NCBI GenBank assembly: GCA_023262185.1
Contig: JALRDO010000003.1
Coordinates: 1 to 64,000, forward strand
DNA: 64,000 nucleotides
Direction of reading: 5' to 3'
Source of the DNA: Flavobacteriaceae bacterium
Lineage (GTDB): Bacteria; Bacteroidota; Bacteroidia; Flavobacteriales; Flavobacteriaceae
Translations under genes and position numbers: made by a program
The notes under the pieces: model-generated
Databases searched by the model: none
What the model was told of the DNA's origin: nothing
Seen by the model: the letters and a program-made list of their open reading frames with translations, nothing else
Shown: piece after piece, positions 1-8,741 of the stretch
Layout of the letters: each line of letters starts with the position of its first letter
Position numbering within the stretch: position 1 is the first letter of the stretch

Positions 1-225
1 CCATTGCTGTTAGAGAAAAGTAGACAGGCTCAGTTTCTGAAGCCAATGGCAGTTGCTATTGCCTACGGAATTGGTTATGCTACCATATTGACGCTCATTA
101 TGCTTCCTCTCTTTTTAATGTTTAGCAATTCATTTAAGGTTCAACTGAAGTGGCTGCTTACAGGAGAAAAACCAACGCGTGAATCTGTTGAACGCGCAGT
201 TAAAGAATTACAATCTCATGAATAG
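1..225 (+). CDS. RND efflux transporter, C-terminal end (partial)
   Basis: The reading frame is open from the first base, so the gene starts before the window. The visible 74 residues hold the motif PLLLEKSRQAQFLKPMA, then a hydrophobic stretch rich in L, I and F ending in a basic, soluble tail. This is the typical end of an AcrB/MexB-type inner-membrane RND pump: the last transmembrane helix and short cytoplasmic tail. The stop codon overlaps the start of the downstream TolC-like gene by 8 bases, so the two are co-transcribed and probably form one tripartite exporter. Substrate cannot be judged from this fragment. Confidence 0.85.
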   Translation, partial: PLLLEKSRQAQFLKPMAVAIAYGIGYATILTLIMLPLFLMFSNSFKVQLKWLLTGEKPTRESVERAVKELQSHE

Positions 226-1531
226 ATTACTCTTACTTTTTTTCATCTCCTTTATGGGTATCGCAAGTGCTCAAGAGGTTTTACAGCCAGACGATGCTAT
301 GGCAACGACACTCGAAAATAATTTCGGAATTCTGGTGTCGAAAAATAATGAGGCCCAGGCGAAGAACAATGCCTCCCTTCTGAACAGTCGCTTTCTTCCG
401 ACCCTCTCGGCTACCTCTGGAGCAAATATTGCCATAGACAACCAAGAGGCTACATTTCAAGACGGGCAAACGCGTGTGATTGATGGTGCTGAGACCACGA
501 GATACAACGCCTCTATCAACATGAATGTTACCCTTTTTGACGGTCTAGGGCGTTTATACAATTACAAGCGCTTAAAGGAGCAATACGCTCTTTCTTCACT
601 TGGGGTTCGCCAAACGATTGAACAAACAGTTTTACAGCTTTTTTCGGCCTACTATGAGGTGGCGCGTCTAGAAGAAGGTGTTCGAATTTTAAATGAAACC
701 TTTGAGAACTCTAGACGTCGAGTTCAGCGAGCAGAAAAGCGCTTCGAATTTGGTTCTTCAACCCGCTTAGAGCTGCTTAATGCTAAAGTTGACCTCAACA
801 CAGACAGCATTAATCTGATTCAACAGCGTCAATCGCTTACCAACGCAAAGCGCAACTTGAATGTCATCATGGCGCGTGAGCTTGAGACAGATTTCAGTGT
901 GAACCCCATGGTTCGCTTTATAGATGATGAGGTGCTGCGAGAAAAGCGCGAATCTTACGCATCGAAAAATGTTCGACTTCTTCAGGTGCGTTCGAATGAG
1001 AAGATCAACACCTTAAACCTTAAGGCACAACGTTCGACTTTATTTCCATCGCTCTCTGTGAGTTCTGGATACGGGTATAGTGAAGGGGTTTTTCCGGCTA
1101 CAGGATTCTTAGCTTCAAGTCTATCAACGGGTTTGTCTGCTGGGCTTACACTTAATTGGAACCTTTTTGGTCAGGGAGCCCAACAAGTAGGAATCAAGAA
1201 TGCGAAAATCGCACTTGAATCTACCGAGATTCAAGAAAAGCAGATTGAACAAGAAGTGCTTAGAGACCTTTTGAATGCTGAGGGGGCTTATCGTAACGCT
1301 ATAGAGGTATACCGCCTACAGCAAGAGAATGTGATTACGGCTAAAGACAATTTTGAACGCTCAACGAATCAATTTGAACTGGGTCAAATCACTTCTATCG
1401 AATTGCGTCAGGCGCAAATCAACTTGCTTAATGCAGAACTTATTGGAGTTCAGGCGAAGTTCTCTGCGAAACTCGCCGAGTTAGAATACCTCAATCAATG
1501 TGGTGCCTTGCTTGACGTTTCGTTAAATTGA
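218..1531 (+). CDS. TolC family outer-membrane efflux protein
   Basis: This is a 437-residue protein beginning with a signal peptide (MNRLLLLFFISFMGIASAQ). An upstream in-frame ATG at 179 would add 13 residues before the signal peptide and lies deep inside the RND gene, so the ATG at 218 is preferred. The protein has two long helical, Q/N/E/R-rich coiled-coil segments separated by short strand regions, with the second half repeating the pattern of the first, as in outer-membrane efflux (OEP/TolC) proteins. It would form the outer-membrane channel that receives substrate from the RND pump encoded directly upstream. The 8-base overlap supports translational coupling. Confidence 0.9.
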   Translation: MNRLLLLFFISFMGIASAQEVLQPDDAMATTLENNFGILVSKNNEAQAKNNASLLNSRFLPTLSATSGANIAIDNQEATFQDGQTRVIDGAETTRYNASINMNVTLFDGLGRLYNYKRLKEQYALSSLGVRQTIEQTVLQLFSAYYEVARLEEGVRILNETFENSRRRVQRAEKRFEFGSSTRLELLNAKVDLNTDSINLIQQRQSLTNAKRNLNVIMARELETDFSVNPMVRFIDDEVLREKRESYASKNVRLLQVRSNEKINTLNLKAQRSTLFPSLSVSSGYGYSEGVFPATGFLASSLSTGLSAGLTLNWNLFGQGAQQVGIKNAKIALESTEIQEKQIEQEVLRDLLNAEGAYRNAIEVYRLQQENVITAKDNFERSTNQFELGQITSIELRQAQINLLNAELIGVQAKFSAKLAELEYLNQCGALLDVSLN

Positions 1532-1622
1532 GTTTCAGATTTCAATGCGATGATTGATTTTCTGGGTGAGCTCGCTAGAGCGCTTTAAAATATTCCGTAA
1601 TTTTTTTCCAAAAATTTAATCT

Positions 1623-2597
1623 ATGCGAACATTCAATCTGAAAGGGGTAGCGTTTTTGGCAGCCTCAATGATACTGTTGAGCTGTAATCAAGCTCCAAAA
1701 AAATCGGCTGAAACCACCACAGAAGCTGAGTCTCAAAGCGAGGTAAAACTTTCACTTGCTCAATGGTCGTTGCACAAGGCCATTCGCTCTGGAGAGATGT
1801 CGCCCTATGATTTTGCGAAGCAGGCAAGTGAACTCGGATTTTCGGGTCTGGAGTACGTGAATCAACTCTATAACGATGTGTTTACGGCAGAGGACAAATC
1901 TGCTGCAGTCGCTGAATTTGTTGCAAAAAACAATGTCCTGGCAGCCGAATACGGATTGACCAATGTACTTATTATGATCGATGGTGAGGGAGCGCTTTCT
2001 ACCTCTGACGCCGATGCCCGAGCTGAAGCCATAGAGAACCATAAACTATGGATCGATGCCGCCTCTGAGATGGGCTGCTCTGCTGTCCGCCTTAACTTAT
2101 ACGGAGAAAAAGATCCTGAGCTATGGAAGGCCAATTCTATTGCAAGCCTTTCGGCCCTTTCGGCTTACGCAGCCCCAAAAGGTATAAATGTATTGGTAGA
2201 AAATCACGGCAGAATCAGCTCAAATGCCGCTGCACTTATGGAGGTGATCAATGGGGTTGATGCTGAAAATTGTGGCACGTTGCCTGATTTCGGAAACTTC
2301 TGTATTGCCGAAGAAGGTTATGGATCTGTATTCGACGGAAGCTGCACTGAGGTCTATGACATCTACCAAGGGGTTTCTGAGATGATGCCAAAAGCTATGG
2401 CATTGAGTGCCAAATCAAATGATTTTGACGAGAACGGAAACGAAACTTTTATCGATTACACGCGTATGCTTCAAATCGCCAAAGAAAACGGATACGACGG
2501 ATTCATTGGGGTAGAATATGAAGGAAGTCGCCTCTCTGAAATCGAAGGAATAAAAGCGACTAGAGATCTTTTAATCAAGGCATCAGCTGCACTTTAG
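1623..2597 (+). CDS. Sugar phosphate isomerase/epimerase-like TIM-barrel lipoprotein
   Basis: This 324-residue protein starts with a lipoprotein signal (AASMILLSC at residues 13-21). The mature part reads as an AP-endonuclease-2/xylose-isomerase-like TIM barrel: LAQWSLHKAIRSG near the start, FSGLEYVNQLY, a central strand with LVENHGRISS, LPDFGNF as a metal-ligand strand, and GFIGVEYEGSRLSEIEGI near the end. Such exported isomerase-like proteins are common in Bacteroidota sugar clusters and usually have no assigned substrate. It stands alone between the TolC gene and thioredoxin, converging on the latter with a 4-base overlap. Family assignment is firm; the reaction is unknown. Confidence 0.8.
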   Translation: MRTFNLKGVAFLAASMILLSCNQAPKKSAETTTEAESQSEVKLSLAQWSLHKAIRSGEMSPYDFAKQASELGFSGLEYVNQLYNDVFTAEDKSAAVAEFVAKNNVLAAEYGLTNVLIMIDGEGALSTSDADARAEAIENHKLWIDAASEMGCSAVRLNLYGEKDPELWKANSIASLSALSAYAAPKGINVLVENHGRISSNAAALMEVINGVDAENCGTLPDFGNFCIAEEGYGSVFDGSCTEVYDIYQGVSEMMPKAMALSAKSNDFDENGNETFIDYTRMLQIAKENGYDGFIGVEYEGSRLSEIEGIKATRDLLIKASAAL

Positions 2598-2956
2598 GCA
2601 GACTGAACGAGTTCTTTGTCTATGATTTCTTGAAGCGCGTTTTTCGGAAGTGCTCCTGGCTGCATCATGGGCTGACGATTGTCTTTAGGGATGAACAGTA
2701 TGCTAGGAATGCTTCTGATTTGAAACACTGCCGAGAGTTCTTGTTCTACTTCAGTATCTACCTTGTAGATAATGATTTCAGGATTTTCGTCACTTAACTC
2801 TTCAAGAATCGGAGCTACCATTTTACATGGGCCACACCAATCGGCATAAAAGTCAATAATGGCAGGTTTGTCTCCTTTGTATTTCCATTCGCGTTCTTGC
2901 GTATAATTGAAGATCTCGTCTTTGAATTTCTGAGTGGTCAGTTTTACGGTTGGCAT
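2594..2956 (-). CDS. Thioredoxin
   Basis: This 120-residue protein has a classical thioredoxin fold: IDFYADWCGPCKMVAPILEEL with redox cysteines C41 and C44, and the cis-proline strand IRSIPSILFIPK about 35 residues later. It has no signal peptide, so it is probably cytoplasmic and reduces protein disulfides. The N-terminus is about ten residues longer than the shortest thioredoxins. The gene is monocistronic, divergent from the DUF2911 gene, and preceded by a good Bacteroidota-type promoter. Several thioredoxin paralogues are usual in this phylum, so I do not assign a symbol. Confidence 0.93.
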   Translation of the reverse strand: MPTVKLTTQKFKDEIFNYTQEREWKYKGDKPAIIDFYADWCGPCKMVAPILEELSDENPEIIIYKVDTEVEQELSAVFQIRSIPSILFIPKDNRQPMMQPGALPKNALQEIIDKELVQSA

Positions 2957-2973
2957 GATACTTTAGTTTAGTA

Positions 2974-3002
2974 CAAAATTACCATTATCTTAACGCAGAC
3001 AA
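2974..3002 (-). promoter_or_regulatory. Bacteroidota-type promoter for thioredoxin gene
   Basis: Read on the minus strand there is TTG (3002-3000), an 18-base spacer, then TAATTTTG (2981-2974). This matches the Bacteroidota -33 TTG / -7 TAnnTTTG pattern. The -7 element lies about 18 bases before the start codon, giving a very short leader. No Shine-Dalgarno sequence is obvious, which is normal for the phylum. Confidence 0.55.
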
Positions 3003-3065
3003 TGTAACATAGGTCACAAGTGCATCTTAGTTTTGGTTAACTACATATTCTTAAAAACACCTATC

Positions 3066-3575
3066 ATGAGAAAAAGAAATTTTATTTTATCACTAGCAGC
3101 TGTTCTTATGACAGCTTTTTCATTCGCACAAGAAAAGGCGAGCCCCGCTCGTGTGGCTGAGGGAGTAGCCGGGGGTAGTGCTATAACGATTAACTATTCG
3201 TCACCAGCGGTTAAGGGACGAATGATCTGGGGAGATCTTGTTCCTCTTGGTCAAGTTTGGCGGGCTGGAGCCAATGAGGCGACAAGATTTACTACGGAGA
3301 AAGATATCCTTATTGAAGGAAAGCGTTTACCTGCAGGAACTTATAGCTTCTTTATTATCCCGAATGAGTATCAGTCAACCTTTATTTTCAATAAGGTGGC
3401 TGACCAATGGGGTGCTTTCAATTACAATGCTGAAGAAGATCAACTTCGAGTCAACGTATACGGGGGCCAAGGTAGCACCTTCGAAGAGCGTTTGGTATAC
3501 GAGGTTAATTCTGAAGGATTTGAGGTGCGCTGGGAATACGGAAAAGCTTCGGCTAAAATTCAAGCTGCCATGTAA
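3066..3575 (+). CDS. DUF2911 domain secreted protein
   Basis: From the ATG at 3066 the product is 169 residues with a signal peptide (MRKRNFILSLAAVLMTAFSFAQ). An earlier in-frame ATG at 3033 would put 11 extra residues before the signal and is not preferred. The mature part has the DUF2911 signature: SPARVAEGVAGGSAITINYSSPAVKGR, then GDLVPLGQVWRAGANEATRFTTEKDILIEGKRLPAGTY. DUF2911 proteins are small predicted periplasmic proteins of unknown function, common in Bacteroidota. The gene ends just before a strong bidirectional terminator. Confidence 0.88.
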   Translation: MRKRNFILSLAAVLMTAFSFAQEKASPARVAEGVAGGSAITINYSSPAVKGRMIWGDLVPLGQVWRAGANEATRFTTEKDILIEGKRLPAGTYSFFIIPNEYQSTFIFNKVADQWGAFNYNAEEDQLRVNVYGGQGSTFEERLVYEVNSEGFEVRWEYGKASAKIQAAM

Positions 3576-3600
3576 GGGGCTTAGTTTCTTTTTAAAACAA

Positions 3601-3624
3601 AAAAGCCGCTCAAAAGCGGCTTTT
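3601..3624. terminator. Bidirectional rho-independent terminator
   Basis: A perfect 10-bp stem (AAAAGCCGCT / AGCGGCTTTT) with a 4-base loop, with A-rich sequence before it and T-rich sequence after. It lies between the convergent DUF2911 and NIPSNAP genes and can end transcription from both sides. Confidence 0.9.
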
Positions 3625-3628
3625 CTAT

Positions 3629-4375
3629 TTAAAATACCCGGTTCAAGAACACCTTGTGAATTTTTGTGGCGGTGTCTGCATAGATCGCTTTTGAAGACAT
3701 CTCTTTCCATGCTGGAGCGTCGATGAATTTTTTCCAATTCGCATCGTGTTCTTCCATGTCTTTAAACTGAATCATGTAGGTCAAACAAGGGCGCTGCCCT
3801 CCGATGATTTGTTCTCCGAAAAACACAGGATGAAGCCCAACCTCATAAAAGAGCTCTAACTCTTCGTTGTTAAACATGTCGATTTTTCTTCTGTTGGCAT
3901 CCTCACTGTAACTTTCGTAGGTGCGAAGCTCAAAAAGAGTTGAGTCGGGCTTGAGCGCATCCATTTTTGGCAGGGAGTCGAAAGAAAGAAGTAACATAGA
4001 TGTTATACGGTTGTATAAAGTGCCCTCAATTCCGATGCCGTTGTAAGAGGCAGCCGCTTGGTTATAGGCCCTGTCTTTGTGAAGTTCTTGGCTCTTGATA
4101 AAGGCTTCGCTATTCGGATAAGCCACCATCAAATAAAGTTTTCGAGGCTCTGAATTTCCGTATTCATTAAAAAGGGCTACTTCTGAAGCTCCTTTAGATT
4201 TAAGTGCGGGAGTTAAAACCTCCTTTAAATAATCGACCAGTACATTTATATTGGCACCAGTCTTCACTTCATAGGTTCTTAGCTCTACGAGTTCTTTTGA
4301 AGTAGAAGCTACTTGGGCATTCACAGCAGAAAGACCTAGCAAAGCCATTAGTGTAATCAGTATACGATTCTTCAT
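3629..4375 (-). CDS. NIPSNAP family protein
   Basis: This 248-residue protein has a signal peptide (MKNRILITLMALLGLSAVNAQ). It holds two ferredoxin-like alpha/beta modules. The first begins VELRTYEVKTGANINVLVDYL and the second begins LFELRTYESYSEDANRRKIDMF, the repeated LRTYE opening being typical of tandem NIPSNAP domains. Length fits two-domain exported NIPSNAP proteins. These are related to dimeric alpha/beta-barrel proteins and have no established reaction in bacteria. The gene is transcribed alone and is convergent with DUF2911. Confidence 0.85.
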   Translation of the reverse strand: MKNRILITLMALLGLSAVNAQVASTSKELVELRTYEVKTGANINVLVDYLKEVLTPALKSKGASEVALFNEYGNSEPRKLYLMVAYPNSEAFIKSQELHKDRAYNQAAASYNGIGIEGTLYNRITSMLLLSFDSLPKMDALKPDSTLFELRTYESYSEDANRRKIDMFNNEELELFYEVGLHPVFFGEQIIGGQRPCLTYMIQFKDMEEHDANWKKFIDAPAWKEMSSKAIYADTATKIHKVFLNRVF

Positions 4376-4444
4376 CAGTGTTGGGATTATGGTGTGATTA
4401 AAATTAGCGTTAATTTGGTATCAAGGATTTAAACCTACAAGATT

Positions 4445-4876
4445 ATGGCACAGGCTCAAAATTTTAAGAATCATACCAGAATGGTTAAAGGCTTTCACGG
4501 AGCCCTCTTTATTCTTATCGTCCTCTTTTTCGGAGGGGCATTAAATTACTGGGCAAGCGCTTCAGCAGACAACTATTATCTCGCTTCATTGCTCGTGCTT
4601 CTCGCTCCAATTTTGATTCTCTTGATGTGGTTTACGAGAACTTTTGCACTTAAGGCACAAGACCGTGCTATACGAGCAGAAGAGAATTTTAGACATTACC
4701 TTCTTACCCAAAAGCCGCTACCCTCATCGCTTAGGCTCTCTCAGATCATTGCGTTGAGATTTGCCTCTGATGAAGAATATCTTGATTTGATTGACCAGGC
4801 AGTAAAACACGAGCTTCCGGCTAAAGAGATTAAGGCTAAAATAAAAAACTGGAAAGGCGACTACCACCGTGTGTAA
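4445..4876 (+). CDS. DUF6526 family membrane protein
   Basis: This 143-residue protein begins AQAQNFKNHTRMVKGFH, then has two hydrophobic membrane segments (about residues 17-37 and 46-65). A charged cytoplasmic tail follows, with ALKAQDRAIRAEENFRHYLLTQKPLP and a helical end. This order matches DUF6526 proteins, which have no known function. The stop codon overlaps the GTG start of the TonB receptor gene by 8 bases, so the two are likely co-translated, though I infer no functional link. Confidence 0.8.
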   Translation: MAQAQNFKNHTRMVKGFHGALFILIVLFFGGALNYWASASADNYYLASLLVLLAPILILLMWFTRTFALKAQDRAIRAEENFRHYLLTQKPLPSSLRLSQIIALRFASDEEYLDLIDQAVKHELPAKEIKAKIKNWKGDYHRV

Positions 4877-6920
4877 AGCCCGGTTACGGATTGTTTTATT
4901 TGGTCTTATAGCGCTTTTTGCATCATATGTATTGCATGCTCAAAGCAACAACGATTCTATTGCAGAGATTGAGCTTAAAGAGGTCTCCGTTACAGCTTTA
5001 AGGCAACGCATTGCATTAGAAAGGGTACCCGCGGCATTAAGCATTAGCTCTCTTTCGTCAGATTATGAGGGCGCGCAGCGATCGCTTCAAGAGTATCTGT
5101 ATCAGGTGCCTGGGCTCATCGCACTCAACAGTTCAAATTACGCACAAGACTTGCGTATTTCAATCCGCGGTTTTGGTGCTAGGGCTGCCTTCGGTATACG
5201 TGGCATTAAATTAGTCATCGACAATATTCCTGAGACCACACCAGATGGACAGGGGCAGCTCGACAACCTTCCGCTAGATCTCATTGAAACAATTGCGGTG
5301 CTGAGAGGTCCGTCTTCTCTGCGGTACGGCAATGCTTCTGGAGGGGTAATCAGTATTGACACGCGTGAAGACCTGACTGCTGACAGGCATCGATTGACCA
5401 CGCGTATTGGTGCCTTTGGGCAAACACAATTCACTTATACCTCAGCGCTTCAACTCAATAAGGGCGGATTGTTACTTCATCTTTCACATCAAGATATAGA
5501 AGGGTATAGAGTACACAGTCGCACCCAGACTTCACTAGCAAACCTGAAATACGTGAGGCGCTTTTCAAAGGCTTCGAAATGGGTAATTCAAGCGAATTAT
5601 ACCGATAGCCCAATGGCTGACGATCCAGGAGCCATTAATCTTGAAGACTTCAATGCAGATCCTTTTCAAGCCAGAAGTCAGAATGTTGCTTTTGGTGCGG
5701 GAGAATCTATTCGTCATTACAAAGTAGGAGGCTCATTGAATCACCGCAGCGCTGCCCATGAGTTGACCACTTATGGGTTTTTCTCTGGACGAAATTTTGA
5801 AGGCTTTCTACCCTTTGCAGACGGTGGGGCTGTTGTTTTAGATCGGTTTTATTCGGGCCAGGGGTCTTCTCTGAGATGGTCTTTTTCAAAAAAGGTCAAG
5901 GTGAAACACGATTTGATGGTGGGATACGATTGGGCTTATCAGCGTGACCACAGAAGACGCTATGAAAACCTATCGGGTTCACGAGGAGCACTTAGTCTCG
6001 ATCAAGATGAGGGTTTTGTAAGTCTTGGGTCGTACCTGCTTTATGAGCTTAAAACCAATCGGCTATTGCTTCAGGGAGGACTGCGTTTTGATCGCAATAA
6101 ACTTGAACTTGAAGACTTCTTTAGTGCTGACGGAGTCGATCATTCTGATGCCATAAATCTCAGTGCGATGAGTCCTCAAATGGGATTTTCATTTCAGCTC
6201 AACCCTGAACTATCGGTCTTTGTTAACGGGTCAAAAGCTTACGAAACACCTGCACTCAGTGAATTGATCACGCCTCCGTATAGCACCTCAGGGTTTAATC
6301 AAGACTTGGGGGTGCAAGAGACCGAGATGCTCGAGCTGGGAGTGAAGAGGCATGCCTCTTACTCGAATTGGGAGGTGGTGCTTTTTACGGGTAAGACCAT
6401 CAACGACATTGTTCCTTATGAGTTAGCGGATTATCCTGGGCGTAGCTTTTACCGTAACGCCGGCCAGACTAAGCGCTCGGGTGTCGAGTTTGCTTACCAA
6501 AGGCAATTCAATAGGTTTAATCTTGATCTGGTGTACGCCTATTTAGACCTCAGGCTTGCAGAGGATAGTGAGCCAGAAGTGGCAAACCGACATCTACCTG
6601 GTGTACCATGGCAATCGGGCAGCTTGCGGCTAGCCTACCAGGCCTCTGAATCGATTCGCTTAAATTACCAACGTGTTCGACGAGGTGCCCTATATGCTGA
6701 TGACGAAAACCTTAACCGGGTTGAGGGCTTCTGGCTCGATCACATTAGCCTTCAGAAAAAATGGACTTTAACATCCCTGAGTCTTGCTGCTACGATGGGT
6801 GTTCAGAATATTGAGAATGTGCGTTATGCCGATAACATTCGAATCAATGCCTTTGGGTCGCGTTACTATGAACTCGGATTACCCCGTCAAGTCTACATCG
6901 GAATCAACATGAGCCTATGA
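4869..6920 (+). CDS. TonB-dependent outer-membrane receptor
   Basis: This 683-residue receptor starts with GTG and a signal peptide ending near HAQS. A plug domain follows (about residues 35-155), with VSVTALRQR as a possible TonB-box area, RISIRGFGARAAFGIRGIKL, IDNIPETTPDGQGQL and VLRGPSSLRYGNASGGVISIDT. The rest is a 22-strand-type beta-barrel ending in a terminal strand with hydrophobic residues (QVYIGINMSL). It lacks the N-terminal carboxypeptidase-like domain of SusC proteins and no SusD partner is nearby, so it more likely takes up an iron chelate or cofactor than a glycan; that is inference. The next gene, a dipeptidase, overlaps it by 4 bases. Confidence 0.9.
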   Translation: MCKARLRIVLFGLIALFASYVLHAQSNNDSIAEIELKEVSVTALRQRIALERVPAALSISSLSSDYEGAQRSLQEYLYQVPGLIALNSSNYAQDLRISIRGFGARAAFGIRGIKLVIDNIPETTPDGQGQLDNLPLDLIETIAVLRGPSSLRYGNASGGVISIDTREDLTADRHRLTTRIGAFGQTQFTYTSALQLNKGGLLLHLSHQDIEGYRVHSRTQTSLANLKYVRRFSKASKWVIQANYTDSPMADDPGAINLEDFNADPFQARSQNVAFGAGESIRHYKVGGSLNHRSAAHELTTYGFFSGRNFEGFLPFADGGAVVLDRFYSGQGSSLRWSFSKKVKVKHDLMVGYDWAYQRDHRRRYENLSGSRGALSLDQDEGFVSLGSYLLYELKTNRLLLQGGLRFDRNKLELEDFFSADGVDHSDAINLSAMSPQMGFSFQLNPELSVFVNGSKAYETPALSELITPPYSTSGFNQDLGVQETEMLELGVKRHASYSNWEVVLFTGKTINDIVPYELADYPGRSFYRNAGQTKRSGVEFAYQRQFNRFNLDLVYAYLDLRLAEDSEPEVANRHLPGVPWQSGSLRLAYQASESIRLNYQRVRRGALYADDENLNRVEGFWLDHISLQKKWTLTSLSLAATMGVQNIENVRYADNIRINAFGSRYYELGLPRQVYIGINMSL

Positions 6921-7585
6921 AGCATTCTTTTTTCTTGCTGCTAACGGTGATGCTCGCTACAATGCGTGCCCAGCAGATCCCTGATGGCTTTGCAGTAATA
7001 GATAAGATCGTTCCAGATCTCACGGTTGAGCTGCGCTATGCCAGTACGGCGAATTTTACCGGATCTGTGGTTCGAGGCTACAACCCGGCCAAACGAGTGC
7101 TGACCCTAGGCACTCTCTATGCTTTAAAAAAGGTTGAAGACTCTTTAAGAATTAGGGGGTTGGGATTGAAGCTGTTTGACGGATACCGTCCGCAGCGTGC
7201 AGTGAATTTCTTCGTTGAATGGGCTGAACGTGCAACGGACACCACCATGAAGGCAGCTTATTACCCCACAATCCCTAAAGACCAATTGTTTGAGCAGGGA
7301 TATATTGCAAAACGCTCAGGTCATTCTCGAGGAAGCACGGTTGACCTTACCGTGATCTATATTGAAGGGGTTCGAAAGGGCGAGGAGCTCGATATGGGCA
7401 CACCCTTTGACTTTTTTGGCCCTGAATCGGCCACCTTTTATGATTCACTTTCTGAAGAGCAGAAATCCAATAGGAGACTGCTTTATGAAGTGATGTCGCA
7501 TTTTGGCTTTAAGAACTATACCCAAGAGTGGTGGCATTACACCCTAGTCAACGAACCTTTTCTTGATACCTATTTCGACTTCTGA
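6917..7585 (+). CDS. D-Ala-D-Ala dipeptidase, VanX/DdpX type (peptidase M15D)
   Basis: This 222-residue exported protein has a signal peptide (MKHSFFLLLTVMLATMRA). It carries the full M15D zinc-peptidase set: LKLFDGYRPQRAV with the conserved arginine, SGHSRGSTVDLTV supplying a zinc histidine and aspartate, and QEWWHYTL supplying the catalytic glutamate and third zinc ligand. The family cleaves D-alanyl-D-alanine. With no vanH or vanA ligase nearby, a role in cell-wall turnover or dipeptide use is more likely than glycopeptide resistance. The ATGA overlap with the receptor gene shows co-translation. Confidence 0.9.
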   Translation: MKHSFFLLLTVMLATMRAQQIPDGFAVIDKIVPDLTVELRYASTANFTGSVVRGYNPAKRVLTLGTLYALKKVEDSLRIRGLGLKLFDGYRPQRAVNFFVEWAERATDTTMKAAYYPTIPKDQLFEQGYIAKRSGHSRGSTVDLTVIYIEGVRKGEELDMGTPFDFFGPESATFYDSLSEEQKSNRRLLYEVMSHFGFKNYTQEWWHYTLVNEPFLDTYFDF

Positions 7586-8701
7586 TTACAGTTCTGTCCA
7601 CTCGACGGTGCGCTCTAAGTCAGCTGATCTTTTGGCGAGTTCTAAAAGTTTAACCACGGTGAGATTATTTGAGGTGCCGTAAAGTGAATGACTATCAACT
7701 TTTCTGCCTTGCTTAACCATTTCGACCAGTAAGCGAAAAGGGTCTTTTTGGTAAGTTTCAATGGATTGAGGCTCGTGCGTTTGTTCTTTGCCTGAGTCAT
7801 ATTCTAAAATACGCATGCGTGTAGCATCAAGCGCATAGATTGAGGCTTTATCGAGGTAAACCTCCATGTCTTTGCGATGATGTGTCCAGTTCCACGAGGC
7901 CTGTATAACCACTTGTAAATCATCGTAATCGAGTATGATGGTAGTGTCGTCATCAACCTTTGGATAGATTGAGGGCTTGGTTTGTTTCAACACCGCTGTG
8001 ACACGTTCAGGAGTTCTGCCCTCGAGTAGCCAGGTGCTGATATTGGCTCCGTAGCAACCAAAATCGGTGACGGCCCCTCCTCCGTTAAGCACAGGATCGG
8101 TAAGCCAAGCCAAGAATTCAGGAGAACACCCAATCTCTACCGGTCCCATGTGCCCGGTATTGAATACGAGTTTTTTGGGTTTACCCAATGCTCCATCCTC
8201 AATCAATGCTTTGGTCTCGTAAGTGCTTTCGTACCACGAAGTCTCGTAATTAACCAGTAAGGGAGTCTGGTGTTTTTCAGAGAGTCGCACCATCTCTTGA
8301 GCGTCTGCGTAGGAAGTAGCTAATGGCTTTTCTACCATAACAGGGATGTTCTTTGGCAAGAAGAACGAAGCCACATCGAGGTGTTCTGCGGTTTCGTTGA
8401 AGGCCGAAACAGTTTCTGGCTTGGCCTCACGCATTAGGTCCTCGTAGCTTGAAAAGAATAATGCATCATCTATTTGGTAGCGCTCTTTGAATTTTTTTAT
8501 CGCCGCTGGATTGGTTTCTACAATACCAACAACCTCTAGGTCATGATTGTCTCTATTGAAGATCCAATGCACATGATCGTGAACGAGCCCTATGATTCCT
8601 AATTTAAGTTTGGTCTTGTCTTGTGAAGACTGGGCTAGCGTGCTCGATAAAAAGAATCCGCTGAGTAGACTGCCCAAAAAAAGGCCTTTAAATATTTTCA
8701 T
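7586..8701 (-). CDS. Gfo/Idh/MocA family oxidoreductase, exported
   Basis: From the ATG at 8701 the protein has 371 residues and a signal peptide (MKIFKGLFLGSLLSGFFLSSTLAQ); the ATG five codons earlier is possible. The N-terminal Rossmann part has LKLGIIGLVHDHVHWIF in place of the usual GxGxxG. MVEKPLATSYADAQEMV supplies the catalytic EKP, and a C-terminal alpha/beta domain follows with DFGCYGANISTWLL. The family oxidises or reduces sugars with NAD(P). It is the last gene of a minus-strand group with the GH3 glycosidase and DUF5916. A periplasmic member probably uses a tightly bound nucleotide; substrate unknown. Confidence 0.85.
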   Translation of the reverse strand: MKIFKGLFLGSLLSGFFLSSTLAQSSQDKTKLKLGIIGLVHDHVHWIFNRDNHDLEVVGIVETNPAAIKKFKERYQIDDALFFSSYEDLMREAKPETVSAFNETAEHLDVASFFLPKNIPVMVEKPLATSYADAQEMVRLSEKHQTPLLVNYETSWYESTYETKALIEDGALGKPKKLVFNTGHMGPVEIGCSPEFLAWLTDPVLNGGGAVTDFGCYGANISTWLLEGRTPERVTAVLKQTKPSIYPKVDDDTTIILDYDDLQVVIQASWNWTHHRKDMEVYLDKASIYALDATRMRILEYDSGKEQTHEPQSIETYQKDPFRLLVEMVKQGRKVDSHSLYGTSNNLTVVKLLELAKRSADLERTVEWTEL

Positions 8702-8741
8702 CTTTCTGTTTATCAATACTTTAAGATAGTTATTCTTTCGT

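Noticed and set aside
1532-1622. Terminator hairpin after the TolC gene
   Set aside because: Short G/C-rich self-matches near GAGCTCGCTAGAGCGC are too weak and the T-rich tract lies too far away.
4869-6920. Polysaccharide utilisation locus with SusC/SusD pair
   Set aside because: Neither TonB receptor in the window has a SusD-like neighbour; the receptor at 52646-55057 pairs with DUF4249 instead.
6917-7585. Vancomycin-resistance operon
   Set aside because: Only a VanX-like dipeptidase occurs; no VanH dehydrogenase, VanA-type ligase or two-component regulator is nearby, and neighbours are a TonB receptor and sugar enzymes.
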